Shown: positions 22,298 through 32,035 of the stretch, piece by piece | Position numbering within the stretch: position 1 is the stretch's first letter | How the letters are laid out: each line of letters begins with the position of its first letter | DNA from: Closterium sp. Naga37s-1 | Lineage: Eukaryota; Streptophyta; Zygnematophyceae; Desmidiales; Closteriaceae | DNA length: 64,000 bases | Assembly: GCA_947471745.1 (NCBI GenBank) | Contig: CANJKZ010000142.1 | Coordinates: forward strand, 992,001-1,056,000 | Direction: 5' to 3' | Position numbers and translations under genes: made by a program | Notes under the pieces: model-generated | The model's input: the letters and a program-made list of their open reading frames with translations, nothing else | Told to the model about the DNA's origin: nothing | The model's database searches: none

Positions 22298-23539
22298 CTA
22301 AAGCAGATCAGCCCAGTGAGGGAGCTCGCCGGCGTCAGGAAACTGTGCGCGCCAGGCGTCAAACAGGCGACCGAAACAGCGCTGCGTCGTGTGTGGCAGC
22401 CCGCACGTCTCCCCACGGCGCTCGCCGGTGCGGAGAACGTAAGCGCAGGGACCAGCACCCCCAGACCTCCCACGCCCAGCGTACCACTCACGAAGCTGCT
22501 GGGGCGACGGGGTCTCACGGGAACGCGGCTGCTGCTGTCGCTGGCTACCGCCAAAGCCTCCTCGCTGCGTGGCTCCACCCCTACCAGCACCACTGCCGCC
22601 GCCACCCCAATCGCCGCTGCCGCTGCCTCCACCACCTCCACCGCCGCCACCGACGCCCCCACTCCCGCCACCACCTCCACCTCCACCCCCACCCCCTCCG
22701 CCTCCTCCAACGCCACCACCGCCGCTCCCGACGTCCCCTCCACCACCCTTGCCCCCCTTGCCCTTGCCGCTGCGGCGCCTCCCACTAGGAGCAGACGCAG
22801 CCTCGACCTGCTCGGTGCCAACGAGGTCGACAGCAGCAGCAGAAGCAACAGAGGGGAGAAGGGGGACGGGAGAACACCCCTCAAAGAAAGGGGCGCGAGG
22901 GTCGCCGCGAGAAGCCCCTACAACGACTATGCTAGTCTCAGCTGCAGTGAGGCGCTCCTCGAGCAGGTCGATAGTGAGCTCAGTGGAGCAAAAGGAGAGA
23001 AAGTGGTCCCTGACTGAGCGAAGAGAGTCAGGGAGACGGGTGACAAGGTAGAAGAGGGTGATGTACATGGGGGGGGGGTTCTTGGCGCGAAACTCGGAGG
23101 GAAGCGCAGCGCGGTAGCGGGTGTCACTAGTGCGGAGGTGAGTGATGAGGTCAGCGACTGTGGCAAAGGCGGCTAGGTCAGGAAACAAGTACGGCAGCAT
23201 GAGGCGGCTGAGGGCAGCAAAGGCAGGGGAGGAGTAGCGTGCAACAACAGCGTCATACAAAGACTTCGCAGTCTTGTACTGGCCAAAGTGTGCGCGCTCA
23301 GCAGACGGCAGGTGACTACGAACAGCAAGGCGAGCAACAGCGTCACGAGTAGTCCACTGCGAGCGAACCGTACTATCAGCAGTGGCAGCAGGTGCAACAG
23401 AGGAGCCGGACGTGTGATCGAACAGTGAGACTCCGTCCCTAGAGTCGCAATGAAGAAAGAGCTGCAGGTCATTTACCCAAACGTCGAAATCAACCGCACG
23501 GCCCTCAGCATCGAAGGTAAGAACAGTAGGGCTAGCCAT
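22298..23539 (-). CDS. Family C copia gag (capsid/nucleocapsid)
   Basis: An open gag frame of about 413 residues on the minus strand. I chose the ATG at 23539 (MASPTVLTFDAEGRAVDFDV) because the upstream frame is a GC-rich leader of Pro/Ala/Arg repeats. Features in order: UBN2-like capsid core (WVNDLQLFLHCD, YKTAKSLYDAVVARY, LITHLRTSDTRYRAALP, PPPMYITLFYLVTRLPDSL), a basic/Gly-rich stretch (GRRRSGKGKGGKGGGG followed by long poly-Gly), then C-x13-C-x3-H-x4-C (CAYVLRTGERRGETCGLPH then TTQRC), spaced unlike the usual copia CX2CX4HX4C zinc knuckle. It ends at TAG 22298-22300; the next codons continue in frame into protease. Confidence 0.85.
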   Translation of the reverse strand: MASPTVLTFDAEGRAVDFDVWVNDLQLFLHCDSRDGVSLFDHTSGSSVAPAATADSTVRSQWTTRDAVARLAVRSHLPSAERAHFGQYKTAKSLYDAVVARYSSPAFAALSRLMLPYLFPDLAAFATVADLITHLRTSDTRYRAALPSEFRAKNPPPMYITLFYLVTRLPDSLRSVRDHFLSFCSTELTIDLLEERLTAAETSIVVVGASRGDPRAPFFEGCSPVPLLPSVASAAAVDLVGTEQVEAASAPSGRRRSGKGKGGKGGGGDVGSGGGGVGGGGGGGGGGGGGGGSGGVGGGGGGGGGSGSGDWGGGGSGAGRGGATQRGGFGGSQRQQQPRSRETPSPQQLREWYAGRGRSGGAGPCAYVLRTGERRGETCGLPHTTQRCFGRLFDAWRAQFPDAGELPHWADLL

Positions 23540-24255
23540 GGTGGCAGTAGCAGCAGTGGCAGCAGTAGCAGCAGTAACAGTTGTAGCAGCAGTAGCAGCA
23601 GTAGCAGCAGTAACAGCTGTAGCAGCAGGAGCAGCGCGGGCATGGCGGCGCGGCTGGGCAGAGCGGCGCGGCTCGGCTGGGCGGTGCGGCTCGGCTGGCA
23701 GGCAGGCGCGGTAGCGCGCTGGTAGGGCAGGTGCGCGGGTAGCGCGGGTAGGGCAGGTGCCACCGGCGGCGGTAGGGAAGGCGCGCGACTGGCGCGGGTA
23801 GGGCAGGCGCCCGACGGGCGGCTGCAGGTGCTCGACGGGCGGGTAGGGCCGGCGCTCGACGGGCGGCGGCAGGGCAGGCGCACGACGGGCGGGTAGAGCA
23901 GGGCCGCGACGGCGGGTAGGGCAGGGCCGCGATGGGCGGGTAGGGCCGGTCCGCGACGAGCAGGTAGGGCAGGGCCGCGACGGGCGGCAGGGTAGGGCAG
24001 GCGCGCGACGGCGGCTGCAGGTAGGGCAGGCGCGCGACGGCACGGGTAGTGCAGGCGCGCGACGGCGCGGGTAGGGCAGGCGCGCTAACGCGCGCTTAGG
24101 GCAGGCGCGCGTAAGGCAGGGCACGCTAGGCCGCGGGTGAGGCAGGCGCGAGGCGCACTACAGGACAGGCAGACGCGGCAGCGCGTTTCGGGCAGCGCAG
24201 GAGAAAAAATCGTTGGTGGGCCCTTAGAAAAAAAAACGTTCCCACTAGGGAACCT
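23540..24255 (-). repeat. GC-rich untranslated leader of family C, with short tandem repeats
   Basis: Lies between the primer site and the gag ATG on the minus strand. It is composed of short repeats (ACTGTTGCTACTGCTGCC-like at 23540-23625; GCGCGCCTGCCCTACCCGC-like at 23690-24130). The reading frame is open but low-complexity, and I regard it as noncoding leader. A T-run (CGTTTTTTTTTC on the minus strand) and the string GGGCCCACC lie just inside the primer site; GGGCCCACC is also found near the primer site of the family D element (near 60940). Confidence 0.6.
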
Positions 24256-24267
24256 GCTCTGAAACCA
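24256..24267 (-). other. Primer-binding site of family C copia
   Basis: The minus strand reads TGGTTTCAGAGC right after the 5' LTR, one base from the canonical TGGTATCAGAGC complementary to tRNA-iMet. Confidence 0.85.
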
Positions 24268-24397
24268 TGTGAAATATAGAACGAGGAATGAATGAACTAG
24301 CAGGAATGTGGGTACAAGTAGGAGGCCCTAAAAGTGTTGTACCCCATATGAACTACCACACTACAGCCTACACAGACTATAGCATATAAGTTTGACA
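24268..24397 (-). repeat. 5' LTR of family C copia (130 bp)
   Basis: Same length and ends as 15809-15938. It begins TGTCAAACTTATATGC at 24397 (minus strand) and is flanked on the outside by TGGTA (24398-24402). Confidence 0.9.
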
Positions 24398-24402
24398 TGG
24401 TA

Positions 24403-24596
24403 CCAACAGTAAATGCGTTACTTACCCGTATGGATGGTACCACAAGTACGTGCGTTACTTACCCATATGGATAGTACTAAGAGTAAGTGTTTTACTTACC
24501 CGTATGGATGGTACCAAGAGTAAGTGCGATACTTACCCGTATGGATGGTACCAAAAGTAAGTACTAACCTATATGGATGGTACCAAGAGTATGTGT
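24403..24596 (+). repeat. 37-bp satellite, forward (right flank of family C)
   Basis: About five satellite units continuing the array interrupted at 15808. It stops at about 24596, where unrelated DNA begins. Confidence 0.95.
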
Positions 24597-24985
24597 TATG
24601 TGATGCTATCATTTGTATTCACGTCTGTCCGCCTCCCATTACATGTTCGTGCGTTGCATGCGTGGTGTGAGCGTGTGCAAGAATTTGTGTTTGGTGTGGT
24701 TTGGATTCTCTGAGTGTGTGTGTGAATGTTATTTGGCTTGAGAAGATATCTGAAGTGACTCCTCTGCTCAAGAGCTTTCCGACGAACCAAGAATCGTTGC
24801 GATCGGAGCAAGAACGACGAAATATTGTTCGTTCGAAGTTGTGATTGGGATGCGAGGACTGTGGGAAGTTGTGAAGTGACTCAATATGGGGTACAAACTT
24901 TTGGGGGTTGGGAAATTCGTCCCCATCACTGTAGATGCTGCCAAGTGGTTGGGAGAATCCAAGTTGGGTTGGCAAGTGTGGCCAT
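24597..24985. other. Unrecognised 389-bp insert within the satellite
   Basis: Unique, less GC-rich sequence with no satellite units. It contains a TG-rich stretch near 24640-24730 (GTGAGCGTGTGCAAG, GAGTGTGTGTGTG) and no convincing gene. It starts near TGTGATGC and ends near GTGTGGCCA, so it might be a degenerate LTR, but no matching 5-bp duplication is seen. Confidence 0.5.
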
Positions 24986-25892
24986 ACTTTCCCGTATGGA
25001 TGGTACCAAGAGTAAGTACGTTACTAACCTATTTAGATGGTGCCAATAGTATTTCCCGTATGAATGGTACCAACAGTAAATGCGTTACTTACCCGTATGG
25101 ATGGTACCACAAGTACATGCGTTACTTACCCATATGGATGGTACCAAGAGTAAGTGTTTTACTTACCCGTATGGATGGTATCAAGAGTAAGTGCGATACT
25201 TACCCGTATGGATGGTACCAAAAGTAAGTACTAACCTATATGGATGGTACCAAGAGTATGTGTGTTACTTACCCGTATGGATGTTACCAAGAGTAAGTGT
25301 CTTACTTATCTGTATAGATGGTACCAAGAGTAAGTGTGTTACTTACCCGTATGGATGTTACCAAGAGAAAGTACGTTACTAACGCATATAGATGGTGCCA
25401 AAAGTTAGTGCGTTACTTTCCCGTGTGGATGGTACCAAGAGTAAATGCGTTACTTACCCGTATGGATGGTACCAAGAGTAAGTGTTTTACTTACCCGTAT
25501 GGATGGTACCAAGATTAAGTGCGTTACGTACCCATATGGATGGTATCAAGAGTAAATGCGTTACTTACCCGTACGGATGGTACCAAAAGTAAGTACGTTA
25601 CTAACCTATATGGATCGTACCAAGAGTAAGCGCGTAATTTACCCGTATGGATGGTACCACGAGTACGTGCCTTACTTACCCGTATGGATGTTACCAAGAG
25701 CAAGTGCGTTACTTACCCGTATGGATGGTACGAAGAGTAAGTGCGTTACTTACCCGTATGGATGGTACCAAAAGTAAGTACGTTACTAACCTATATGGAT
25801 GGTACCAAGAGTAAGTGCATTACTAACCTATATGGATGGTACCAAGAGTAGGTGCGTTACTTACCCGTATGGATGTTACCAATAGTAAGTGT
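24986..25892 (+). repeat. 37-bp satellite, forward, ending at the RT breakpoint
   Basis: About 24 units. The variant order at 25050-25440 is an inverted copy of 10800-11230. It stops at about 25892 in TAAGTGTCTTACTTA, and copia RT begins at once. Confidence 0.95.
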
Positions 25893-27150
25893 CTTACTTA
25901 GTGGGAAATACATCATTCAGATGGACATATCAACGGCATTCCTCAATTGGATTTTAGAGGAGGAGATGTACATGACACAGCCACCTGGGTTTGAGGATGG
26001 TACAAGCAGGGTGTGCAAGCTCAACCCAAGTCCATCTACGGCTCGAAGCAGGCGCCACGTTGCTGGTACCAGAAGTTGGCAGCTGTTTTAGAGGAGATGG
26101 GATTCAGGACCATCAGCTGTGATGCGAGCCTCTTTCTCAAGGTGGAGAAGGAGAAGCTAGTGATGTTTCTGGTCTACGTGGATGACATTCTTCTCTTTAG
26201 CAGCAGCATGATGGAGATCCAGAACGTGCAGCATGATGCAAGATTCTTGGGGAGGTAAAGTACTACCTCGGGATGCACGTGGAATGGGATCTGGATCACA
26301 GGTGGTTGAAGCTGCACCAGCAGAAGTTCATCATGCAGCTCGGGGAGAAGTATGGGATTGAGAATGAGCGCAAGGTTGCAACTCCCCTGCCAGCTGAGTT
26401 CCAGCTTGTGAAAGCTGCTGAGGATGAAGGGGTTGAAGCCGAGGAGCAGCAGCATTTTCAGTCCGTGGTGGGCAGCCTCTTATATGCAACTGTTCACACA
26501 AAGCCCGACGTTTCATTCTCGGTTGGGCAGCTGGCCAGGTGGATGCAGCTGAACATGTGGTGAAGTACCTGAACTCGCATCTCAGCATTGGAGTTCCATA
26601 CTCCGCATCTGCACAGGTGAAACAGAAAGGGGTTGCGGTGCTGAAGGAGAAGGGGGAGAGACTTGGAGTAGGCAAGCTCTTTCTCACTTGTTTTATCGAT
26701 GCTACTTGTGCTTCTAATTAGGAGGATTCCTCTTCCGTGGGAGGATACATCTGCCTGGTTGGGGGAGGACCTGTTATTTGGAGGTCCAAGAAGCAGACGG
26801 AGACGGCACTCTCCTCCGTGGAATCAGAGTACACGGCGTTGTTCCATGGGGTGAAGGAGGTGATTTGGTTGAGGAGGCTGTTAGAGGAGATTGGCCAAGA
26901 GCAGAAGGTTGCTACACCGTTGTTTTGTGATAGCAGGGTGGCTCTTGGGATGTCCAGGAACGCTATGCTTCATGGGCTGAACAGGCACATGCGTATCAAG
27001 TGGCACTGGCTGCGTAAGGAGGTGAAGAGAGTAACGGTGAATCCGATCTACATCAAGACTCACAAGCAGCCAGCAGACTTCCTCACCAAGAGGCTTAATG
27101 AGGAGCCTCATTGGCGTTGTATGCGCATGAGTGGAATGAGCATGAATTAG
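25893..27150 (+). pseudogene. Copia family B RT C-terminus and RNase H (3' half)
   Basis: Begins mid-RT at GKYIIQMDISTAFLNWILEE, the sequence that should follow LADAAV at 11607. Order: TQPPGFEDG, a frameshift near 26030, KQAPRCWYQKL, YVDDILLF (about 26175), stop near 26256, WDLDHRWLKLHQQKF, TKPDVSFSVGQLARW, a frameshift near 26560, then RNase H (SKKQTETALSSVESEYTALF from about 26790; KTHKQPADFLTKRL near 27060) to the stop at 27148-27150. TAG at 26719-26721 also interrupts it. This is a dead RT/RNase H whose N-terminal half was moved by an inversion. Confidence 0.92.
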
Positions 27151-27192
27151 CATGGAATGATGGGGATGCAGCCGGCAGGCTGAGAGGGAGTG

Positions 27193-28078
27193 TGTTGGGT
27201 GCAAATTCACATTGCACGACATCCTGCCGTCTGTTTGTACAAGTATGTGTATGCGAATGCATTTGCGTGTGAATGGTGTTTTTGTGTGTTTGTTTGCTTT
27301 CACAATTTTCGCTTGATGCATTTGCAGGTACTCACGCAATGTGCGCTTCGGCACAACATTGTACGCGCTATGAACAGTACAAGCAAAAGGACGAGCTCAC
27401 AAAGGAACCCCAGATGGAAGCTTTGGAGTTCGGTTGAATTGATTGCGCAGATTCAGTTCTATTGAACTCGAAATTGTCCAGTCCGCTAACCAACTGGGCT
27501 AAAAGGGCATGTTTCCTTGGTGGGTCAGCGCACCCATACCCCCCCAGGACGACTCTTGTAGCCCTTGGGGAGACCACTTCGGGCAACCAGTGTCCACTTC
27601 CAACACTCCCCTCACTGGGAGGGCCCACCAACTAGGGCACAGGAAGTCGCCAACAGCAGGAATCGAACCCCGGTCCTCCACGCTCACCGCACCATGTCCA
27701 GTCCGCTAACCAACTGGGCTAAAAAGGCATGTTTCCTTGGTGGGTCAGCGCACCCATACCCCCCCAGGACGACACCTGTAGCCCTTGGGGAGACCACTTC
27801 GGGCCATTCCAGTGTCCACTTCCAACAGAAATTGCACTGTTTTGTTTGGTTAACTATAGTGTAGCAGGGAAGGCACTATAGGGGTACAATTAGGTGAAGG
27901 TTGGATGTTGTTTGTCTATATCTGCATGCTACAGGGCCAGGGGAAACCAGCGGAACCAGCTTTTGTCTGGTTGCACTAGGACGAAATAGGTTCTGTTTTC
28001 ATAACCTGAACCTGGTTGGTGTTATCCCAGGTTGGAAAAACAGAACCTGAGGTTGTTTACCAACCTCCCACCTGTTGG
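27193..28078 (+). repeat. 3' LTR of family B, truncated, with a SINE-like insert
   Basis: Starts TGTTGGGTGCAAATTCACATT after the purine tract GAGAGGGAGTG. It lacks the last half of the LTR: at about 28078 (CCCACCTGTTGGC) it changes directly to forward satellite. A 351-bp SINE-like insert occupies 27477-27827. Confidence 0.85.
27477..27827 (-). mobile_element. tRNA-derived SINE-like insertion, about 1.5 tandem copies
   Basis: Flanked by a 7-bp duplication GAAATTG (27470-27476 and 27828-27834); uninterrupted LTR copies carry only one. On the minus strand it has an A-box-like TAGCCCAGTTGG (about 27723-27712) and a perfect B box GGTTCGATTCC (about 27669-27659), the internal RNA polymerase III promoter of tRNA genes. 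The spacing is longer than in most tRNAs, and no acceptor stem is seen, so it is not a functional tRNA gene. A body of about 150 bp (GGAAGTGGACACTGG to GGAAACATGCC) is present twice, ending both times in TTTTAGCCCAGTTGG. Confidence 0.75.
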
Positions 28079-29777
28079 CTTACCCGAATGGATGGTACCA
28101 CGAGTAAGTGCATTATTTACCCATATGGATGTTACCAAGAGTTGGTGTGTTACTTACCCGTATGGATGGTACCAAGAGTAAGTACGTTACTAACCTATAT
28201 GGATAGTAGTAAGAGTAAGTGCGTTACTTACCCGTATGGACGGTACCAAGAGTGTGCGTTACATACCCATATGGATGGTAAAAATAGTAAGTGCGTTACT
28301 TACGCATATGGATGGTACCAAGAGTAAGTGCGTTACTTACCCATATGGATGGTACCAATAGTAAGTGCGTTACTTCCCCGTATGGATGGTACCAAGAGTA
28401 AGTGCGTTACTTACCCATATGGATGGTACCTAGAGTAAGTGTGTTACTTACCCATACGGATGGTGCCAAAAGTAAGTGGGTTATTTACCCGTATGGATGG
28501 TACGAAGAGTAAGTGCGTTACTAACCCATATGGATGGTACCATAAGTAAGTGCGCTACTTACCCGTATAGATGCTATCAAGAGTAAATGTGTTACTTACG
28601 CGTATGGATGGTCCCAAGAGTAAGTGCGCTACTTACCCATATGGATGGTACCAAGAGTAAGTGCGTTACTTACCCGTATGGATGGTACCAAGAGTAAGTG
28701 CGTTACTTATCCATATGGATGGTACCAAGAGTAAGTGCGTTACTTATCCGTATGGATGGTACCAAGAGTATGTGCGTTACTTACCCATGTGGATGGTACC
28801 AAGAGTAAGTGCGTTACTTAGACGTACGGATGGTGCCAAATGTAAGTGGGTTATTTACCCGTATGGATGGTACTAAGAGTAAGTGCGTTACTAACCCATA
28901 TAGATGGTACCATAAGTAAGTGTGCTACTTACCGTATGGATGGTACCAAGAGTAAATGTGTTACTTATCCGTATGGATGGTCCCAAGAGTAAGTGTGTTA
29001 CTTACCCGTATGGATGGTACCAAGAGTAAGAGCGTTACTTACCCGTATAGATGGTACGAAGAGTAAGTGCGTTACTTACTCGTATGGATGTTACCAAGAG
29101 TAAGTGCGTTATTTACCCATATGGATCGTACCAAAAGTAAGTACGTTACTTACCCGTATGGATGGTACTAAGATTAAGTGCGTTACCAACCCGTATAGAT
29201 GGTACCAAGAGTCAGTGTGTTACTTACCCGTATGGATGGTACCAAGAGTATGTGCGTTACTTACCCGTATGGATGGTACCAAGAGTAAGTGTGTTACTTA
29301 CCGTATGGATGGTACCAAGAGTAAGTGTGTTACTTACCTGTAAGGATGGTACCAAGAGTAAGTGCGTTACTTACACGTATGGATGTTACCAATAATAAGT
29401 GCATACTTACCCATATGGATGGTACCAAGAGTAAGGCGTTACTTATCTGTATGGATAGTACCAAGAGTAAGTATGTAACTTACCCGTAAGGATGGTACCA
29501 AGAGTAAGTGCGTTATTTACCCGTAAGGATGGTACCAATAGTAAGTGTGTTACTTACCCGTAAGGATGGCGCCGTGAGTAAGTGTGTTACTTACCCGTAT
29601 GGATGGTACCAAGAGTAAGTGCGTTACTTATCCGTATGGATGTTACCAAGAGTAAGTGCGTTACTAACCAATACGGATGGTTTTAAGAGTAAGTGCGTCA
29701 GTTACCCGTATGGATGGTACCAAGAGTAAGTGCGTTATTTACCCGTATGGATAGTACCAAGAGTAAGTGCGTTACTT

Positions 29778-29974
29778 AAAATCCGGGGGCCAAGAAGTTC
29801 AACCTTAGGAAGGTTGGTTGGGAGTGAAAACGATATTGGTCGGCGAACCAATAGGAGTATCCAAAATGTTGGTCGAGGGCTCAAAACCCGGGAATAATTA
29901 CAGGCGTTTTGGGACATCCAACCATCACTAGGAAGGATGAACCACTTTTGGCCTTCTTGGCCCCCGGGTTTTAA
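29778..29974. mobile_element. MITE-like element, copy 1
   Basis: About 197 bp with terminal inverted repeats: the left end is CCGGGGGCCAAGAAG, the right end CTTCTTGGCCCCCGG, each beside A/T runs. Possible TAA/TTA duplication at the edges (TTACTTAA..., ...TTTTAAACG), as expected for PIF/Harbinger-type MITEs. No coding capacity. Confidence 0.65.
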
Positions 29975-30444
29975 ACGTATGGACGTTACCAGTAATATGT
30001 GCGTTACTTACTGGTACCAAGAGTAAGTGTGTTACTTTCCCATAGGGATGGTGCCAAGAGTAAGTGCGTTACTTACCCGTATGGATGTTACCAATAGTAA
30101 GTGTGTTACTTACCCATATGGATGGTACCAAGAGTAGGTGTGTTACTTACCTGTATGGATGGTACCAAGAGTATGTGCGTTATTTACCCGTAAGGATGGT
30201 ACCAATAGTAAGTGTGTTACTTACCCGTAAGGATGGCGCCGTGAGTAAGTGTGTTACTTACCCGTATGGATGGTACCAAGAGTAAGTGCGTTACTTATCC
30301 GTATGGATGTTACCAAGAGTAAGTGCGTTACTAACCAATACGGATGGTTTTAAGAGTAAGTGCGTCAGTTCCCCGTATGGATGGTACCTAGAGTAAGTGC
30401 GTTATTTACCCGTATGGATAGTACCAAGAGTAAGTGCGTTACTT

Positions 30445-30641
30445 AAAATCCGGGGGCCAAGAAGTTCAACCTTAGGAAGGTTGGTTGGGAGTGAAAACGA
30501 TATTGGTCGGCGAACCAATAGGAGTATCCAAAATGTTGGTCGAGGGCTCAAAACTCGGGAATAATTACAGGCGTTTTGGGACATCCAACCATCACTAGGA
30601 AGGATGAACCACTTTTGGCCTTCTTGGCCCCCGGGTTTTAA
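30445..30641. mobile_element. MITE-like element, copy 2
   Basis: Almost identical to copy 1 and carried along in the 667-bp duplication; not an independent insertion, because the flanking satellite variants are duplicated too. Confidence 0.65.
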
Positions 30642-31556
30642 ACGTATGGACGTTACCAGTAATATGTGCGTTACTTACTGGTACCAAGAGTAAGTGTGTT
30701 ACTTTCCCATAGGGATGGTGCCAAGAGTAAGTGCGTTACTTACCCGTATGGATGTTACCAATAGTAAGTGTGTTACTTACCCATATGGATGGTACCAAGA
30801 GTAGGTGTGTTACTTACCTGTATGGATGGTACCAAGAGTAAGTGCGTTTTCAACCCGTATGGATGGTACCAAGAGTACGTGCGTTACCCACCTGTACGGA
30901 TGGTGCCAAAAGTAAATGGGTTATTTACCCGTAACGGATAACCAATAGTAGGTGCGTTATTTATCCGTACGGATGGTACCAAGAATAAGTGCGTTACTTA
31001 TCCGTATGGATAGTAGCAAGACTAAGTGTGTTACTTACCCATATGGATGGTACAAGAGAAAGTGAGTTTCTTACCCGTATGGATGGTACCAAGAGTACGT
31101 GCTTTACTTACTCGTATGGATGGTGCCAAAAGTAAGTGGGTTATTCACCCGTATGCATGGTACCAAGAGTAAGTGCGTTACATATCCGTGTGGGTTGTAC
31201 CATTATTAAGAGCGTTATTTACCCGTATGGATGGTACCATTAGTAAGTGCGTTACAAACCCGAATGGATGGTACCAAGAGTAAGTGTGTTACTTACTCGT
31301 ATGAATGGTACCAAGAATATGTGCGTTACTTACCCGTATGGATGTTACCAAGAGTAAGTGCGTTATTTACCCATATGGATGGTACTATTTGTAAGTGCGT
31401 TACAAACCCGAATGGATGGTACCAAGAGTAAGTGTGTTACTTAACCGTATGGATGGTACCAATAATATGTGCGTTTTTTACCAGTATGGATGTTACCAAG
31501 AGTAAGTGTGTTACTTACCCGTATGGATGGTACCAATAGTAAGTGCGTTACTTATC

Positions 31557-32035
31557 TGTTGGTGTAAGGGCCTAATAAAGTAAGGTTATAAAGACTTAAT
31601 TAAACTTAAAACCTCTCCTCGGGGTCACCTCCAAGGGTCCCTGGGTGCCTGGTACAAGACCAGCCCCTATCCTCGGGTCCGAGTTTGTAGAGAGAGGAGT
31701 CAAGAAGAACTTAGCCAAATAACAAGAGTACCTTGTACGTTGCGCAGCGTATCGTGCAGAACGTCGATCGGATTAGGTTGAGAATTCTCTATATCGAAGC
31801 TCGTTCCAATAGCTTTAAAATAAGCCAAGTTGCCTCACAAAAAGTTCTGCCACTACGAAGTTATGGCTCGGACAGCGTTTGCCTAGCGTTGGAGTGCTAG
31901 CGTTGACTCGGGTAGCATTTCACCGTCGAATCGCGCAGAAAAAAGATTCCAGCAAGGAAGGAATTCGCCTGAATCAATTGACTAATATCCAGGCACAAAC
32001 AGAGAAGTAATAAATAGTTTTAGCTGGCAAGGACC
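31557..32035 (-). repeat. Partial family B LTR (3' part)
   Basis: The plus strand begins TGTTGGTGTAAGGGCC, the reverse complement of the family B LTR end, and follows the LTR at 14096 for about 480 bp. It is cut at 32035, where family A LTR begins. Confidence 0.85.

Larger units (their letters stand above)
15809..24397 (-). mobile_element. Full-length family C copia retrotransposon with target-site duplications
   Basis: An 8589-bp element on the minus strand with two 130-bp LTRs (15809-15938 and 24268-24397; about 8 differences by eye), a primer site, a polypurine tract, and a 5-bp duplication TGGTA on both sides (15804-15808 and 24398-24402). It inserted in the 37-bp satellite: joining the flanks across one TGGTA gives a normal satellite stretch, also seen uninterrupted near 25050. 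It contains gag, protease, integrase, RT and RNase H in copia order, and a nested family E element at 20194-21748. Several stops and indels make it non-autonomous. Confidence 0.95.
29505..30838 (+). repeat. 667-bp tandem segmental duplication in the satellite
   Basis: The stretch 29505-30171 (satellite units plus one small inverted-repeat element) is repeated at 30172-30838 with only a few differences. Landmarks such as GGATGGCGCCGTGAG and the element itself recur exactly 667 bp later. Confidence 0.85.
28079..31556 (+). repeat. 37-bp satellite array, forward (about 3.5 kb) with two small inverted-repeat elements
   Basis: Satellite units in forward orientation, with many single-base variants and the same stop-free property. 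It contains the inverted-repeat elements at 29778 and 30445 and ends at 31556 against a family B LTR. No gene is seen. Confidence 0.95.

Noticed and set aside
22237..22884. Leu/Val-rich and Pro-rich frames opposite family C gag
   Set aside because: Shadows of the Gly-rich gag repeat; gag itself has recognisable capsid motifs in the chosen frame.
24597..24985. Solo LTR of an unknown family
   Set aside because: Ends could be read as TG...CA, but no matching 5-bp duplication or second copy is present in the window; left as unassigned.
27655..27725. A functional tRNA gene
   Set aside because: A and B boxes are present, but the spacing is long, no acceptor stem pairs, and it sits inside an insertion with a 7-bp duplication; SINE-like is the better call.
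5352..31556. Satellite considered as a CRISPR array
   Set aside because: Units are directly adjacent without unique spacers, they diverge gradually, and the setting is eukaryotic.
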